From positions 496,001 to 560,000 of the forward strand of contig CP082844.1 of the NCBI GenBank assembly GCA_019930625.1: DNA of 64,000 nucleotides, written 5' to 3'. This stretch comes from Nocardia asteroides (lineage in GTDB: Bacteria > Actinomycetota > Actinomycetes > Mycobacteriales > Mycobacteriaceae). The translations under genes and the position numbers were made by a program. The notes beneath the pieces were generated by a model that was not told where the DNA came from, searched no databases, and saw only the letters and a list, made by a program, of their open reading frames with translations. Below, in pieces: positions 48,848 to 59,324 of the stretch. The stretch's first letter is position 1. Each line of letters opens with the position of its first letter.

Positions 48848-49426
48848 GTGAACATCCGAATCGCGTCCGCGATTTTCGTTCTACTGACTCTCGCGGTCGC
48901 CGTCGGTTTGTACGCACTTCCCGATCCGCACTATCCGGCACCGGAGAATGCCGTACACAGTCAGACTTCGGATTCCACCGCGCCCGACCCCGGCGACGAG
49001 CCCTGCGCACTGATCCTCGGTCTCCTGATCAGTGGCGCGGCCACGATCGGAATCGCTTTCTTCGCCCCGGCAACGCCGAGAGGGTCCCGCTTGTGCGGGA
49101 CCCTCTCGGCCGTTGTCATGGCGACAACTGATTTGGTAACTCGTCGGGCACGCCCAGAACCCGCCGAGATGCTTTTGGTCGGCCCCGCACGCGAACTCCG
49201 CGGCACCCGACCACTACGGCCTGAATACTCGAAGGGGCGGACGAGCCCGAGCCTATTCGTCGAGCGCGCCCGGCGCGGTCTTGCTCACCGACATCAAGAA
49301 TTCGAGGTTGGTCTTCGACTTCTTCAGACGGTCGATCAGCAGATCGATCGCCTGGTGGGAGTCCAGGCCGGACAGTACGCGGCGCAGCTTGTGCAGTACC
49401 GCCGCCTCGTCGGGGCTGAGCAGTAG
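48848..49426 (+). CDS. Small two-helix membrane protein, frame runs antisense into rho
   Basis: A GTG with a strong GGAAGGAG site opens a frame with a hydrophobic helix (IRIASAIFVLLTLAVAVGLYAL), a Pro/Ser-rich hydrophilic stretch (residues 23-55) and a second helix (CALILGLLISGAATIGIAFFAP) near residue 58-80. That first part looks like a genuine small exported membrane protein. The frame then passes through the rho terminator hairpin and 174 bp of rho in antisense before stopping at residue 192, with no further recognisable features. The natural product may end near residue 82, and a lost stop codon or frameshift is possible. No function known. Confidence 0.45.
   Translation: MNIRIASAIFVLLTLAVAVGLYALPDPHYPAPENAVHSQTSDSTAPDPGDEPCALILGLLISGAATIGIAFFAPATPRGSRLCGTLSAVVMATTDLVTRRARPEPAEMLLVGPARELRGTRPLRPEYSKGRTSPSLFVERARRGLAHRHQEFEVGLRLLQTVDQQIDRLVGVQAGQYAAQLVQYRRLVGAEQ
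49075..49110. terminator. Terminator downstream of rho
   Basis: A perfect 16-bp stem (GCCGAGAGGGTCCCGC at 49075-49090 with its complement at 49095-49110) and a TTGT loop, 143 bp after the rho stop. It could serve rho and the convergent small gene. Confidence 0.75.
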
Positions 49427-51340
49427 CTCGTCCTTGCGGGTACCGGACGGGTTGACGTCCACCGCGGGGAACACGCGCCGCTCCGCGATCTTGCGGTCCA
49501 GCTTGAGCTCGGCATTGCCGGTGCCCTTGAACTCCTCGAAGATCACCGTGTCACCGGTCGAACCGGTCTCCACCATCGCGGTGGCGATGATCGTCAGCGA
49601 GCCGCCGTTCTCGATGTTGCGCGCCGCGCCGAGGAACCGCTTGGGCGGGTACAGCGCGGTGGAATCGACACCACCCGAGAGAATCCGGCCCGAGGCGGGC
49701 GAGGAGTTGTTGTACGCGCGCCCGAGCCGGGTGATCGAGTCGAGCAGCACGACGACGTCCTTACCCATCTCCACCAGGCGCTTGGCGCGCTCGATGGCGA
49801 GTTCGGCGACCGAGGTGTGGTCCGACGGCGGACGGTCGAAGGTCGAGGAGATGACCTCGCCCCGGACCGAACGCTGCATGTCGGTGACCTCTTCGGGACG
49901 CTCGTCGACCAGCACCACCATGAGGTAGACCTCGGGGTTGTTGGTCGCGATCGCGTTCGCGATGTCCTGCAGGATCGTGGTCTTACCGGCCTTCGGCGGC
50001 GACACGATCAGGGCGCGCTGGCCCTTGCCGATCGGCATGATCAGGTCGATCACGCGGGTGGTCAGCTTGTTCGGCTGGGTCTCCAGCCGCAGGCGCTGAT
50101 TCGGGTACAGCGGGGTGAGCTTGCCGAACTCCGGCCTGCGCTTGGCCGCTTCGACTTCGCCGCCGTTGACCGTGTCCAGCCGCACCAGCGGGTCGAACTT
50201 CTGGCGCTGGTTGGCCTGTTCGCCGTCGCGCGGAGCGCGCACCGCGCCGGTGATCGCGTCACCGCGGCGCAGGCCGTTCTTGCGGACCAGGTTCATCGAC
50301 ACGTAGACGTCGTTCGGCCCGGCCAGGTAACCCGACGTGCGGACGAAGGCGTAGTTGTCCAGCACGTCGAGGATGCCCGCGACCGGCTGCAGAACGTCGT
50401 CCTCGCGGATCTCGAGCTCGCGGGCCTCGCCGCCGCCACTCTCGCGGTCACGCCCACGACGACGCTCACGGAAGCGACGTCCGCGCCGTCCGCGACCGCC
50501 CTCTTCGTCGTCGCCGCCACGGCCGCCCGCGCTGCCGTTCTGGCTCTGGCCGCGCTCGCCCTGGCCACGCTCGTCCTGGCCACGCTCGCTCTGACGCTCA
50601 CCTTGGCCACGGTCACTCTGACGGTCGCCCTGGCCACGGTCACTCTGACGGTCGCCCTGGCCACGCCCGCTCTGACGTTCGCCCTGGCCACGCTCGCGGC
50701 GACGCTCGCCGCCCTGTTCGGCGTCCTGCTTCGGCTCGTCGGCACGCGTTTCGGCGGGCGCGGTGTCGGCGGCGGATCGCGCCTGGTCACGGCCACGCCG
50801 CTGCCTGCCGCGGCCACGCTGGCCGCTCTCCCTGCCGGACTCCTCGGAGGTCTCGGTCGCCGTGGACGACGCCGACGCGGCCGCGTTCGCGGCGGCGGGC
50901 GCGGAATCGGCGGGGGCCGTCTTCGCCGGGGCGGGAGCCTCGGTGGGCGCAGCCGAAGCCGCGGGCGTCACGTCGAGGGTCGCCTGCTCGGCCTTGGCCG
51001 GCGCCGGCGCAGCGGGAGCGGCGGTCTTGGCGGGGGCATCGGCCTTGGCTGTTGCCGCGGACTTGGCCTCGCTCTTGGCGGGCTTTTCCGCCTTCGCTGC
51101 TTTTCCGGCCTGATTTTCCTTGATGGCGGCGATCAAATCGCCCTTGCGCATTCCGGAGGTGCCTCGGATACCGAGCTCCCCCGCAAGCGCGCGCAACTGC
51201 GGCAACAACATTCCAGTCAGCCCCGATCGTGCGACGTCGGTGTGTTCGCTCATCTTCGAAATCTGTCCGGATTCACTTTCGCGGTCGCCCGTCGGGTTCG
51301 ATTCCACGCCGGGTGTCGCGAGCAGGTCCGTATCTGTCAC
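49253..51340 (-). CDS. rho: Transcription termination factor Rho
   Basis: A 695-residue hexameric RNA helicase, far longer than E. coli Rho (419). The N-terminal helix domain (about 35-75, LLPQLRALAGELGIRGTSGMRKGDLIAAI) is followed by a roughly 225-residue insert rich in Ala/Pro then Arg/Gly/Gln, containing tandem 9-residue units. The RNA-binding OSB fold (YAFVRTSGYLAGPNDVYVS) and the ATPase core (SPPKAGKTTILQD; VVLVDERPEEVTDM; LLDSITRLGRAYN) follow and are intact. GTG 51340 has GGAAAGG upstream. Such inserts occur in other actinobacterial Rho proteins and bind RNA or drive condensation. Confidence 0.95.
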   Translation of the reverse strand: MTDTDLLATPGVESNPTGDRESESGQISKMSEHTDVARSGLTGMLLPQLRALAGELGIRGTSGMRKGDLIAAIKENQAGKAAKAEKPAKSEAKSAATAKADAPAKTAAPAAPAPAKAEQATLDVTPAASAAPTEAPAPAKTAPADSAPAAANAAASASSTATETSEESGRESGQRGRGRQRRGRDQARSAADTAPAETRADEPKQDAEQGGERRRERGQGERQSGRGQGDRQSDRGQGDRQSDRGQGERQSERGQDERGQGERGQSQNGSAGGRGGDDEEGGRGRRGRRFRERRRGRDRESGGGEARELEIREDDVLQPVAGILDVLDNYAFVRTSGYLAGPNDVYVSMNLVRKNGLRRGDAITGAVRAPRDGEQANQRQKFDPLVRLDTVNGGEVEAAKRRPEFGKLTPLYPNQRLRLETQPNKLTTRVIDLIMPIGKGQRALIVSPPKAGKTTILQDIANAIATNNPEVYLMVVLVDERPEEVTDMQRSVRGEVISSTFDRPPSDHTSVAELAIERAKRLVEMGKDVVVLLDSITRLGRAYNNSSPASGRILSGGVDSTALYPPKRFLGAARNIENGGSLTIIATAMVETGSTGDTVIFEEFKGTGNAELKLDRKIAERRVFPAVDVNPSGTRKDELLLSPDEAAVLHKLRRVLSGLDSHQAIDLLIDRLKKSKTNLEFLMSVSKTAPGALDE
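50545..50700 (-). repeat. 27-bp tandem repeat within rho
   Basis: Within the Rho insert a 27-bp unit encoding DRGQGDRQS is repeated, with at least two exact consecutive copies (around 50603-50660) and degenerate copies on both sides (RGQGERQS, RGQDERGQ). It codes for alternating Arg/Asp and Gly/Gln residues. Confidence 0.8.
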
Positions 51341-51669
51341 GGAAATCCTTTCCTTCCCTCGATTGCCGTGTGCTGTGTCGAGGGTTCGTCCCGCAGCCCG
51401 GGCATTCTGCCGGACTGGGATGCGTCCGTCCGGGCGCTGTGTGCCGTATCACCTGCCCCGCCGGCCCGGCGGCTTCTCCACCATTGGTGAAAGGTGGGGG
51501 AGAGATCATTCCAGTTGCGCAGCTACGCAGCACCCCCATGGCCTGGAGGCTCGAGCCTGGAGCCTGCTGGAGCGATTGCCCTGATGAAGCACCGGCGTCT
51601 GATGCGCACGATGTACGGACTTGCCCAGGATAGCTGTCCATTGCGAATCTCGGCAAGACAGACTCGCCG
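51341..51669 (-). promoter_or_regulatory. rho leader and candidate promoter
   Basis: The 329-bp gap upstream of rho has no gene. On the minus strand TTGCCG (51651-51656) and TATCCT (51627-51632), 18 nt apart, form a plausible promoter giving a leader of about 280 nt. The leader is GC-rich with stable hairpins (for example GCCGCCGGGCCGGCGGGG near 51460-51480). rho is autoregulated through its leader in other bacteria. Confidence 0.4.
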
Positions 51670-52623
51670 TCAGTCGACCAGGACGCCCTCGGCGATTCCC
51701 GGCTCCACCACGCGCAGGCCGTCGGCCGCCGCCAGTTCGCGAAGTTCCGCTGGAAATTCGCTGGTCGCCAGAGCCAGGATGGTGGGGCCCGCGCCGGAGA
51801 CCGTGGCCGCGATCCCCGCCGCGCGCAGGCGGGTGATCCAAGCGGTGGTCAACGGCAGCGCGGGAGCACGCTGAGCCTGGTGCAGGCGGTCGGCGGTGGC
51901 CGGCATCAGCAGGTCGGGTCGCTGGGTGAGTGCTACCACCGCCAGCGCGGCGCGGCTGACGTTGAACGCGGCATCGCCGTGCGCCACGATCTCGGGCAGC
52001 AGGCCGCGGGTGTGTGCGGTGGACGAGCGCTCCTCGGGGATCAGTACGACCGGGCGCAGCGCGGGATGGGCCTCGAGCCGCACCGCGCGGTAGGCGCGGC
52101 CGTGGTACTCCGTCACCGGAGCCTCGTCGGCGTTGCGTTCGCTCTCGGTCCAGGAGACCACGATTCCGCCGAGCACGCTGGCCGCCGCGTTGTCCGGGTG
52201 ACCCTCGAATTCCGCGGCCAGCTGGACCATTCGGTCGGCCGACGTGGCCAGCGCCGGGTCCAGCTTGCCCGCCAGGGCACAGCCCGCGGCGAGTCCGCCG
52301 ACGACCGCGGAGGCCGACGAGCCGAGCCCGCGCGAATGCGGAATCACGTTGCGGCACACCACATCGAGGCCATCGGCCCACACCCCCGCCGACTCGAGGC
52401 CGCGCTCGATCGCGCGGACCACGAGATGCGAAGGGCCCCAAGGTACATCGTCGGCGCCCTCGCCCTCGACCCGGATGGTGAGCCCGGAATCCGTAGTGCG
52501 CACCTGGATCTCGTCGTAGATACCCAATGCCATGCCGAGCGAGTCGAACCCTGGGCCGAGGTTCGCGGTGGACGCCGGTACCCGCGCGGTCACGGTGAGA
52601 CCTGCGGGCAGGGTCGCGGTCAT
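51670..52623 (-). CDS. thrB: Homoserine kinase
   Basis: A 317-residue GHMP kinase that phosphorylates homoserine for threonine. The GHMP motifs are [16 protein letters not shown] at the N-terminus, the ATP loop [22 protein letters not shown] and the C-terminal [16 protein letters not shown]. The ATG at 52623 gives the family length; a TTG at 52647 directly after the thrC stop would extend it by 8 residues. It ends the lysA-thrA-thrC-thrB series. Confidence 0.94.
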   Translation of the reverse strand: MTATLPAGLTVTARVPASTANLGPGFDSLGMALGIYDEIQVRTTDSGLTIRVEGEGADDVPWGPSHLVVRAIERGLESAGVWADGLDVVCRNVIPHSRGLGSSASAVVGGLAAGCALAGKLDPALATSADRMVQLAAEFEGHPDNAAASVLGGIVVSWTESERNADEAPVTEYHGRAYRAVRLEAHPALRPVVLIPEERSSTAHTRGLLPEIVAHGDAAFNVSRAALAVVALTQRPDLLMPATADRLHQAQRAPALPLTTAWITRLRAAGIAATVSGAGPTILALATSEFPAELRELAAADGLRVVEPGIAEGVLVD

Positions 52624-52648
52624 GAGCTGGCTGTCGCGGGAATCCAAC

Positions 52649-53797
52649 TCAGGCCAGCTCTAGTTCGGCGGCGACCGCGACCGGGTCGACCGAGATCGGC
52701 TGCACCTGAGGCATGCCCGACAGCGCGGTGTCGGGGTCCTTCAGACCGTTGCCGGTCACCGTGCACACCACGGTGAGTCCGGAATCCAGCCAGCCCTCCT
52801 TGCGGGCGGCCAGCACACCGGCCACGCTGGCCGCCGACGCGGGCTCGACGAACACCCCTTCGGTGGCCGCGACCAGGCGGTAGGCGTCGAGGATCTCCTC
52901 GTCGGTGGCGGCGCGGAACGCTCCACCGGACTGCTCCTTGGCCTCGACCGCGCTGTTCCAGGAGGCAGGCGCGCCGATCCGGATCGCGGTGGCGATGGTC
53001 TCGGGATCCTTCACCGGGGCGCCGTTGACCAGCGGGGCCGCCCCCGCGGCCTGCACCCCGAGCATGCGGGGCAGACCGCCGGTGATGCCGTCGGCGTGGT
53101 ACTCCCGGTAGCCGCGCCAGTACGCGGTGATGTTGCCCGCGTTCCCGACCGGAAGCGCGTGCACGTCGGGAGCCTTGCCGAGCACGTCACAGATCTCGAA
53201 GGCCGCGGTCTTCTGGCCCTCGATACGCGCCGGGTTGACCGAGTTCACCAGGCCGATGCTGGGGAAGTCGGCGGTCACCTTGCGAGCGAGCTCCAGGCAG
53301 TCGTCGAAGTTGCCCTGCACCTGGATGATCTTCGCGCCGAGCATGACGGCCTGGGCCAGCTTGCCCATCGCGATCTTGCCCTGGGGGATCAGCACGGCGC
53401 AGCTCATGCCGGCGCGCGTGGCGTACGCCGCGGCGGATGCCGAGGTGTTGCCGGTGGACGCGCACAGCACCGCTTGCTGGCCGCGGTACTTGGCGTCGGT
53501 CATCGCCACCGTCATTCCGCGGTCCTTGAACGAGCCGGTCGGGTTCAGGCCCTCGACCTTCAGGTACACCTCGCACCCGGTCACCTCGGACAGGTGCGGC
53601 GCGGGCACCAGCGGCGTACCGCCCTCATACAGCGTGACCGGCTCCCAGTCGGCCGCGCCCGCGATCCGGTCGCGGTAGGCCGCGATCAGGCCCGGCCAGC
53701 GGGAGTGCACTCCTGCCTGGGGCGCGACGCCAGTGGTAGGCCCACCCGTCTCCCGGCCGCCGCCCCTTATGGCGTCGCTGCGCGACACTGTGGTCAT
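52649..53797 (-). CDS. thrC: Threonine synthase
   Basis: A 382-residue PLP enzyme converting phosphohomoserine to threonine. The PLP lysine lies in [30 protein letters not shown] and [16 protein letters not shown] are cofactor loops. The start ATG overlaps the thrA stop by 4 bp. Confidence 0.95.
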   Translation of the reverse strand: MTTVSRSDAIRGGGRETGGPTTGVAPQAGVHSRWPGLIAAYRDRIAGAADWEPVTLYEGGTPLVPAPHLSEVTGCEVYLKVEGLNPTGSFKDRGMTVAMTDAKYRGQQAVLCASTGNTSASAAAYATRAGMSCAVLIPQGKIAMGKLAQAVMLGAKIIQVQGNFDDCLELARKVTADFPSIGLVNSVNPARIEGQKTAAFEICDVLGKAPDVHALPVGNAGNITAYWRGYREYHADGITGGLPRMLGVQAAGAAPLVNGAPVKDPETIATAIRIGAPASWNSAVEAKEQSGGAFRAATDEEILDAYRLVAATEGVFVEPASAASVAGVLAARKEGWLDSGLTVVCTVTGNGLKDPDTALSGMPQVQPISVDPVAVAAELELA

Positions 53798-55152
53798 TCT
53801 TCGGTGCCTTCCAATCTCAGAACGCTGGTCACGGATGTGACGGATGCCATTTCCGCCAGGGCGGCCACGGTGTCCGCGAGCGCCGACTCCACGGCGTGGT
53901 GGGTCACCACGACCAGGCGCGCACCCGAGCCGTGCCCTTCTTGACGGACGGTCGAGATGCTCACCCCATGTGCGGCGAATTCGCCCGCCACCGCGGCCAG
54001 GACCCCAGGACGGTCTTCGACCTGGAGGTTCACGTGATAGCGGGTGGGCGTGTCGCCGATCGGCGCGATCGGTAGCTCAGCATAAACCGATTCGCCAGGA
54101 GCGCGACCCCCGAAGAACTTGTTCCGTGCCGCCATCACCAGATCGCCGAGCACGGCCGACGCGGTCGGGGCCCCGCCCGCTCCCTGTCCGTAGAACATCA
54201 ACCGCCCGGCGTTCTCCGCCTCGACGACGACCGCGTTGAACGCGCCGGTCACCGCGGCAAGGGGGTGCTTGCGGGGAATGAGCGCCGGGTAGACGCGTAC
54301 CGAGACGCGCTCCTTGCCGCCGTCTTCCGGCCCCGGCTCGCCGGGGCCCGCGTCCACACGCTCGCAGATCGCCAGCAGCTTCACCGTGCAGTCCAGCGCC
54401 GAGGCGGTCTCGAAATCCTCAGCGGAGATCCGCGAGATGCCCTCGCGGTACACGTCGGCGGCGGTGACCCGGGTGTGGAACGCCAGCGAGGCGAGTATCG
54501 CGGCCTTCGCCGCGGCGTCGTAACCCTCCACGTCGGCGGTCGGATCGGCCTCCGCGTAGCCGAGCCGGGTCGCTTCGGCCAGCGTCTCCGAGTAGTCGGC
54601 GCCGGTCTCGTCCATCCCGGAGAGGATGAAGTTGGTGGTTCCGTTGACGATGCCGACGATCCGGTTCACCCGGTCGCCCGCGAGCGACTGGATCAGCGGC
54701 CGCACCACGGGGATGGCGCCCGCGACCGCGGCTTCGAAGTACAGGTCGGCGCGGCTGCGTTCGGCGGCCGCGGCGAGTTCGCCGGTGTAGTCGGCCAGCA
54801 GCGCCTTGTTCGCGGTCACCACGGATTTGCCCGCGTTCAGCGCGGCCAGGATCAACCGCCGCGGCGGGTCGATGCCGCCGATCACCTCGACCACCAGGTC
54901 GACGTCGTCGCGGGCGACGAGTGCGTCGGCGTCGGTGGTCAGCAGGTCCGCGGGGATGCCGCGGTCGGCGGCGAGATCGCGCACGGCCACGCCGCGTAGC
55001 ACCACCGGGGCGCCGACGCGAGACCGCAGGTCCTCGACGTGCTCACGCAGGATGCGCACGACCTCGGTGCCGACATTGCCCATGCCCAGGACCGCGACCC
55101 CGATCGGGCGATCGGGCCCCCAGACGCCGTTCTTCGCGTTCGCCGTCGTCAC
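53794..55152 (-). CDS. thrA: Homoserine dehydrogenase
   Basis: A 452-residue NAD(P)-dependent enzyme linking aspartate semialdehyde to homoserine. The Rossmann motif is [14 protein letters not shown]; the catalytic domain has [14 protein letters not shown] and [23 protein letters not shown]-terminal ACT domain ([21 protein letters not shown]) provides threonine feedback. GTG 55152 overlaps the lysA stop by 4 bp (GTGA). Confidence 0.95.
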   Translation of the reverse strand: MTTANAKNGVWGPDRPIGVAVLGMGNVGTEVVRILREHVEDLRSRVGAPVVLRGVAVRDLAADRGIPADLLTTDADALVARDDVDLVVEVIGGIDPPRRLILAALNAGKSVVTANKALLADYTGELAAAAERSRADLYFEAAVAGAIPVVRPLIQSLAGDRVNRIVGIVNGTTNFILSGMDETGADYSETLAEATRLGYAEADPTADVEGYDAAAKAAILASLAFHTRVTAADVYREGISRISAEDFETASALDCTVKLLAICERVDAGPGEPGPEDGGKERVSVRVYPALIPRKHPLAAVTGAFNAVVVEAENAGRLMFYGQGAGGAPTASAVLGDLVMAARNKFFGGRAPGESVYAELPIAPIGDTPTRYHVNLQVEDRPGVLAAVAGEFAAHGVSISTVRQEGHGSGARLVVVTHHAVESALADTVAALAEMASVTSVTSVLRLEGTEE

Positions 55153-56570
55153 GCTTCCACCTCCAAGCTGAGCAGGTCCGCCACCGTCTCCCGGCGCAGG
55201 ATCAGGCGCGACTGTCCGTCCCGCACCGCGACGACCGCGGGGCGGGTCAACTGGTTGTACCGGCTGGACATCGAGTAGCAGTACGCGCCGGTGGCGGCGA
55301 CGGCGACCAGGTCGCCGGGGCCGACGTCGGCGGGCATCCAGGTGTCGCGAATGACGATATCGCCGCTCTCGCAATGCTTTCCGACGACGCGCGCGACCAC
55401 CGGCCCGGCCTGCGACGACCGCGAGACCAGGCGGCAATCGTAGTCGGCCTGATACAGCGCGGGCCGGATGTTGTCACTCATACCGCCGTCGACGCTCACG
55501 TAGCGGCGGCGCAGACCGCCGTCCAGCGAGACGTCCTTGATGGTGCCCACTTCGTAGAGCGTCACCGTGCCGGGACCGGCGATGGCGCGTCCGGGCTCCA
55601 CCGCGATCACCGGCGTGGGCAGGCCCGCGCGTTCGGCTTCGGCGGCGACCAGTTCGCGCAGGTTCGCGGCGAAGCGGTCCAGCGGCGGCGGGTCGTCCGA
55701 CGGCAGATACGAAATCCCCAGTCCGCCCCCGAGGTCCAGCGTCGCGATCTGCGCGGTGCGCTCGACGCCGAACTTGTCGACGGCCTCGCGCAGCAGGCCG
55801 AGCATGCGCCGCGCGGCGATCTCGAAGCCGTCGATCTCGAAGATCTGCGAGCCGATGTGGCTGTGCAGGCCGACCAAGCGCAGATTGTCGGCATCGAAGA
55901 CGCGCGCGAGCGCCTCCATCGCGTCGCCGCCCGCGATCGAGAAGCCGAACTTCTGATCCTCGTGCGCGGTCGAGATGTACTCGTGGGTATGGGCTTCCAC
56001 ACCGACGGTAACCCGGACCAGTACGTCCTGCACCACGCCCGCGCGGCCCGCGACGGCTTCCAGGCGGTCGATCTCGATCAGCGAGTCGACCACGACGTGA
56101 CCGACCCCCGCGGACACCGCGGCTTCCAGTTCCAAGACCGATTTATTGTTGCCGTGCAAGGCGATTCGCTCCGCGGGGAAGCCCGCGTGCAGTGCGACGG
56201 CGAGTTCGCCGCCGGAGCACACGTCCAGCGAGAGACCCTCGTCCCGGATCCAGCGGGCGACCTCGCCGCACAGGAATGCCTTGGAGGCGTAGTGGACTCG
56301 CGCGTTCGACCCGAAGGCGCGCACCATATCGCGGCAACGGGAACGGAAGTCGTCCTCGTCGACCACGAACAGCGGGGTGCCGAACTGCGCGGCCAGCTCG
56401 TGCACCGGCACGCCCGCCAAGCGGACGACGCCGTCTTCGTCACGGACGCAGTTGCGCGGCCAGACGTTCGCGGGCAGGTCGATCATCTGCTTCGGATCGC
56501 TCGGACGCTCCGGCAGGTTCGGCGCGTGCGGGATCTCGGCATGCCGGGGACCGGCCGGGTGCGCGCTCAT
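55149..56570 (-). CDS. lysA: Diaminopimelate decarboxylase
   Basis: A 473-residue fold-type III PLP enzyme that makes lysine from meso-diaminopimelate. The PLP lysine is in [10 protein letters not shown], the glycine loop is [11 protein letters not shown] and the active-site Cys is in VGKHCESGD (contributed across the dimer). Its position at the head of the threonine genes links two branches of aspartate-family synthesis. Counterpart of Rv1293. Confidence 0.95.
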   Translation of the reverse strand: MSAHPAGPRHAEIPHAPNLPERPSDPKQMIDLPANVWPRNCVRDEDGVVRLAGVPVHELAAQFGTPLFVVDEDDFRSRCRDMVRAFGSNARVHYASKAFLCGEVARWIRDEGLSLDVCSGGELAVALHAGFPAERIALHGNNKSVLELEAAVSAGVGHVVVDSLIEIDRLEAVAGRAGVVQDVLVRVTVGVEAHTHEYISTAHEDQKFGFSIAGGDAMEALARVFDADNLRLVGLHSHIGSQIFEIDGFEIAARRMLGLLREAVDKFGVERTAQIATLDLGGGLGISYLPSDDPPPLDRFAANLRELVAAEAERAGLPTPVIAVEPGRAIAGPGTVTLYEVGTIKDVSLDGGLRRRYVSVDGGMSDNIRPALYQADYDCRLVSRSSQAGPVVARVVGKHCESGDIVIRDTWMPADVGPGDLVAVAATGAYCYSMSSRYNQLTRPAVVAVRDGQSRLILRRETVADLLSLEVEA

Positions 56571-56672
56571 TTCCGCCTCTCGCTGACACTCGGCTCCGGC
56601 GCTGTCGCGCAGGCGGTAGCGATGGTTCGCTCGCTCACTGATGCTTCCTTCCTCGCTCTGGTCGACAGGCCG

Positions 56673-58331
56673 TCACATGCGCTCCGGCGCGCTGACGCCG
56701 AGCAGGCCCAAGCCGTTGGCCAAGACCTGGCGCGTAGCGGTGACCAAAGCGAGCCGGGCGGCGTTCGTCGGTGAGACGGGGTCGTCACCCAGCGGCAGGA
56801 CGCGCAGGTTCTTGTTGGTCTGGAAACGGTGGTACGCGCCGGCCAGCTCCTCGAGGTAGCGGGCCACCCGGTGCGGTTCACGCAGGCTCGCCGCACTGGC
56901 CACCACGCGCGGGTACTCGCCGAGGGTGCGGATCAGCTCGCCCTCTTCCTCCGCCGAGAGCAGCGCGAGGTCAGGGGTGACGGAGGCGTAGTCGAACTCG
57001 GCGGCGTTGCGCGCGATGGAGGCGGTGCGCGCGTGTGCGTACTGCACGTAGTAGACCGGGTTCTCGTTGCTCTGGCTGGCCCACAGGTTCAGGTCGATGT
57101 CGATGCTCGAGTTCACCGACGAACGCACCAGCGAGTACCGGGCCGCGTCCACACCGATCGCCTCGACCAGGTCGTCGAGCGTCACCACGGTGCCCGCCCG
57201 CTTGCTCATCTTCACCGCGACGCCGTCGCGCAGCAGATTCACCATCTGCCCGATCAGCACCTCGACGGTCGCCGGGTCGTCGCCGAACGCGGCCGCGGCG
57301 GCCTTCAGTCTGCCGATGTAGCCGTGGTGGTCGGCGCCGAGCATGTAGATGCACAGGTCGAAGCCGCGTGAGCGCTTGTCCTGGAAGTAGGCGATGTCAC
57401 CTGCGATGTAGGCGGCCTTGCCGTCGCTCTTGATGACCACCCGGTCCTGATCGTCACCGTATTCCGAGCTGGCGATCCACCAGGCCCCGTCCTTCTCGTA
57501 CAGGTCGCCGGAGTTCTTCAGCCGCTCCACGGCCTTCTCGACCGCGCCGGAGGCGAACAGCGAGCTCTCGTTGAAGTAGACGTCGAAGTCGGTGCCGAAC
57601 TCGTGCAGCGATTCCCTGATGTGCGCGAACATCAACTCGACGCCCTCGGCGCGGAACAGCTCCAGGCGCTCGGCCTCCGGCTTGCTCAGCACGTCGGGGT
57701 GGGCGGCGACGATCTTGTCGGCGATCTCGGCGATGTAGGCGCCCGCGTAACCGTTCTCCGGAGTCGGCGCGCCGGTGGCGGCCGCGACCAGCGAGGCGGC
57801 GAACCGATCGATCTGCGCGCCGTGGTCGTTGAAGTAGTACTCGCGCACCACGTCGGCGCCCTGCGCGGCCAGGATCCGGCCCAGCGCGTCACCGACCGAG
57901 GCCCAGCGGGTGCCGCCCAGATGTACCGGGCCGGTCGGGTTGGCGGAGACGAACTCCAGGTTGATCCGGGTGCCCTTCAGCGCCTCGGCGGTGCCGTACG
58001 CGGCACCCGCGGCGAGCACCCGCTCGATGATCGCACCCTGCGCGGAAGCCGCGAGGCGGATGTTGAGAAAGCCGGGTCCGGCGACCTCGGCGGCGGCGAC
58101 GCCGTCCGCGTCGGACAGTGCGTCGGCCAGCCAGGTGGCCAGGTCACGCGGCTTGGTTCCGGCGCGCTTGGCCACCTGCATCGCGACATTCGTGGCATAG
58201 TCGCCGTGTTCCGGATTACGGGGACGCTCCACAGTGACCTCGTCGGGCAGGACCGCAGGGTCCAGTCCACGTTCGACGAGCACCTTCGCCGCGGCGGAGC
58301 GAAGGAGATCTGCAAGGTCAGCTGGAGTCAC
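56673..58331 (-). CDS. argS: Arginyl-tRNA synthetase
   Basis: A 552-residue class I synthetase. The HIGH box is [20 protein letters not shown] and the KMSK box is [11 protein letters not shown]. The N-terminal Add-1 tRNA D-loop domain and the C-terminal anticodon-binding helices ([20 protein letters not shown]) are complete. It is divergent from the DUF3105 gene with 93 bp between. Confidence 0.96.
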   Translation of the reverse strand: MTPADLADLLRSAAAKVLVERGLDPAVLPDEVTVERPRNPEHGDYATNVAMQVAKRAGTKPRDLATWLADALSDADGVAAAEVAGPGFLNIRLAASAQGAIIERVLAAGAAYGTAEALKGTRINLEFVSANPTGPVHLGGTRWASVGDALGRILAAQGADVVREYYFNDHGAQIDRFAASLVAAATGAPTPENGYAGAYIAEIADKIVAAHPDVLSKPEAERLELFRAEGVELMFAHIRESLHEFGTDFDVYFNESSLFASGAVEKAVERLKNSGDLYEKDGAWWIASSEYGDDQDRVVIKSDGKAAYIAGDIAYFQDKRSRGFDLCIYMLGADHHGYIGRLKAAAAAFGDDPATVEVLIGQMVNLLRDGVAVKMSKRAGTVVTLDDLVEAIGVDAARYSLVRSSVNSSIDIDLNLWASQSNENPVYYVQYAHARTASIARNAAEFDYASVTPDLALLSAEEEGELIRTLGEYPRVVASAASLREPHRVARYLEELAGAYHRFQTNKNLRVLPLGDDPVSPTNAARLALVTATRQVLANGLGLLGVSAPERM

Positions 58332-58424
58332 GAGTCTCTATCCTATGGTCTTGGCGGGTGTACACCACGGGGTGGGCACTGCGCAGCCAGCGGATCCATC
58401 CACGTCGAAAGAGCACACTGAGCG

Positions 58425-59324
58425 ATGCCTAGCAGTCCCAGCGCCAAATCGGCCAAGGCCGCCAAGGCCGCGGCGAAGTTGTCGGGTCCCCGCAAGCGGG
58501 GCAGACAAGGACAGCTTCCGAAGAAGACGCGCCACATCCCCTGGCCGGCCATCGGCGCGGCCGTAGTAATCATCGCATTGATCGGCGCACTGGCTTACAA
58601 CCTGGTCCCCAAGTACCGGGAAAAGGCCGACCTGGACAAGTACACGCCCAGCGCGCAGAAGAAGGACCCGTCCGAGGGGATCGCGGGCGTGGTGAAGAAG
58701 GAATACCCCGCCGGGCTGCACATCGGCGCGAACCAGCGCGTGGCCTACGACCAGGCGCCGCCCTTCGGCGGCCCACACGACCAGTCGTGGGCGACCTGCA
58801 CCGGCGTGGTCTACAGCAAGCCGATCCGGGTGGAGAACGCGGTGCACTCGCTCGAGCACGGCGCGGTGTGGATCACCTACAACCCGGACAAGGTGAACGC
58901 CGACGGCATCGAGAAGCTGAAGTCGAAGGTCGAGGGCAAGCCGTACACGATGATGTCGCCCTACCCCGGTCAAGACACCGCGGTGTCGCTGCAGTCCTGG
59001 GGCCACCAGTTGAAACTCGACAGCGCGGACGACAAGCGCGTCGGCCAGTTCATCACCGCGCTGCGGCTGAACAACTACACCTACCCCGAAGTGGGTGCGG
59101 ACTGCTCGACCATCGTCTTCGACACCGACAACCCGCCGCCGTTCGATCCGACGCCGCCCGGGCCGGACGCGGTGCCGATGGACGGCAGAGGTCTGCAGCC
59201 GGATCCGTCCGAGGTCGGCGGTCTGCCTGGTGTGCCCGGTGTGCCCGGTCTCCCCGGTGTGCCCGGCGCTCCGGCGCCGACGCAGCCGGCGCCCGGCCAG
59301 CCCGCACCCGGCGCGGGGCAGTAG
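58425..59324 (+). CDS. DUF3105 membrane-anchored protein
   Basis: A 299-residue protein with a Lys/Ala-rich cytoplasmic N-terminus, one transmembrane helix (residues 41-61), and an extracytoplasmic DUF3105 domain marked by WATCTGVVYSKPI, ENAVHSLEHGAVWITYNPD and MMSPYPGQDTAVSLQSWG. Two cysteines (TCTG, ADCST) could pair outside the membrane. The tail is a Gly-Val-Pro repeat. The family is often found with DUF305, here translationally coupled (1-bp overlap). The domain's biochemical role is unknown. Confidence 0.85.
   Translation: MPSSPSAKSAKAAKAAAKLSGPRKRGRQGQLPKKTRHIPWPAIGAAVVIIALIGALAYNLVPKYREKADLDKYTPSAQKKDPSEGIAGVVKKEYPAGLHIGANQRVAYDQAPPFGGPHDQSWATCTGVVYSKPIRVENAVHSLEHGAVWITYNPDKVNADGIEKLKSKVEGKPYTMMSPYPGQDTAVSLQSWGHQLKLDSADDKRVGQFITALRLNNYTYPEVGADCSTIVFDTDNPPPFDPTPPGPDAVPMDGRGLQPDPSEVGGLPGVPGVPGLPGVPGAPAPTQPAPGQPAPGAGQ

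Noticed and set aside
50293..50817. Ala/Arg-rich frames overlapping the rho insert in other frames
   Set aside because: They mirror the 27-bp repeats of rho and have no independent start signal.
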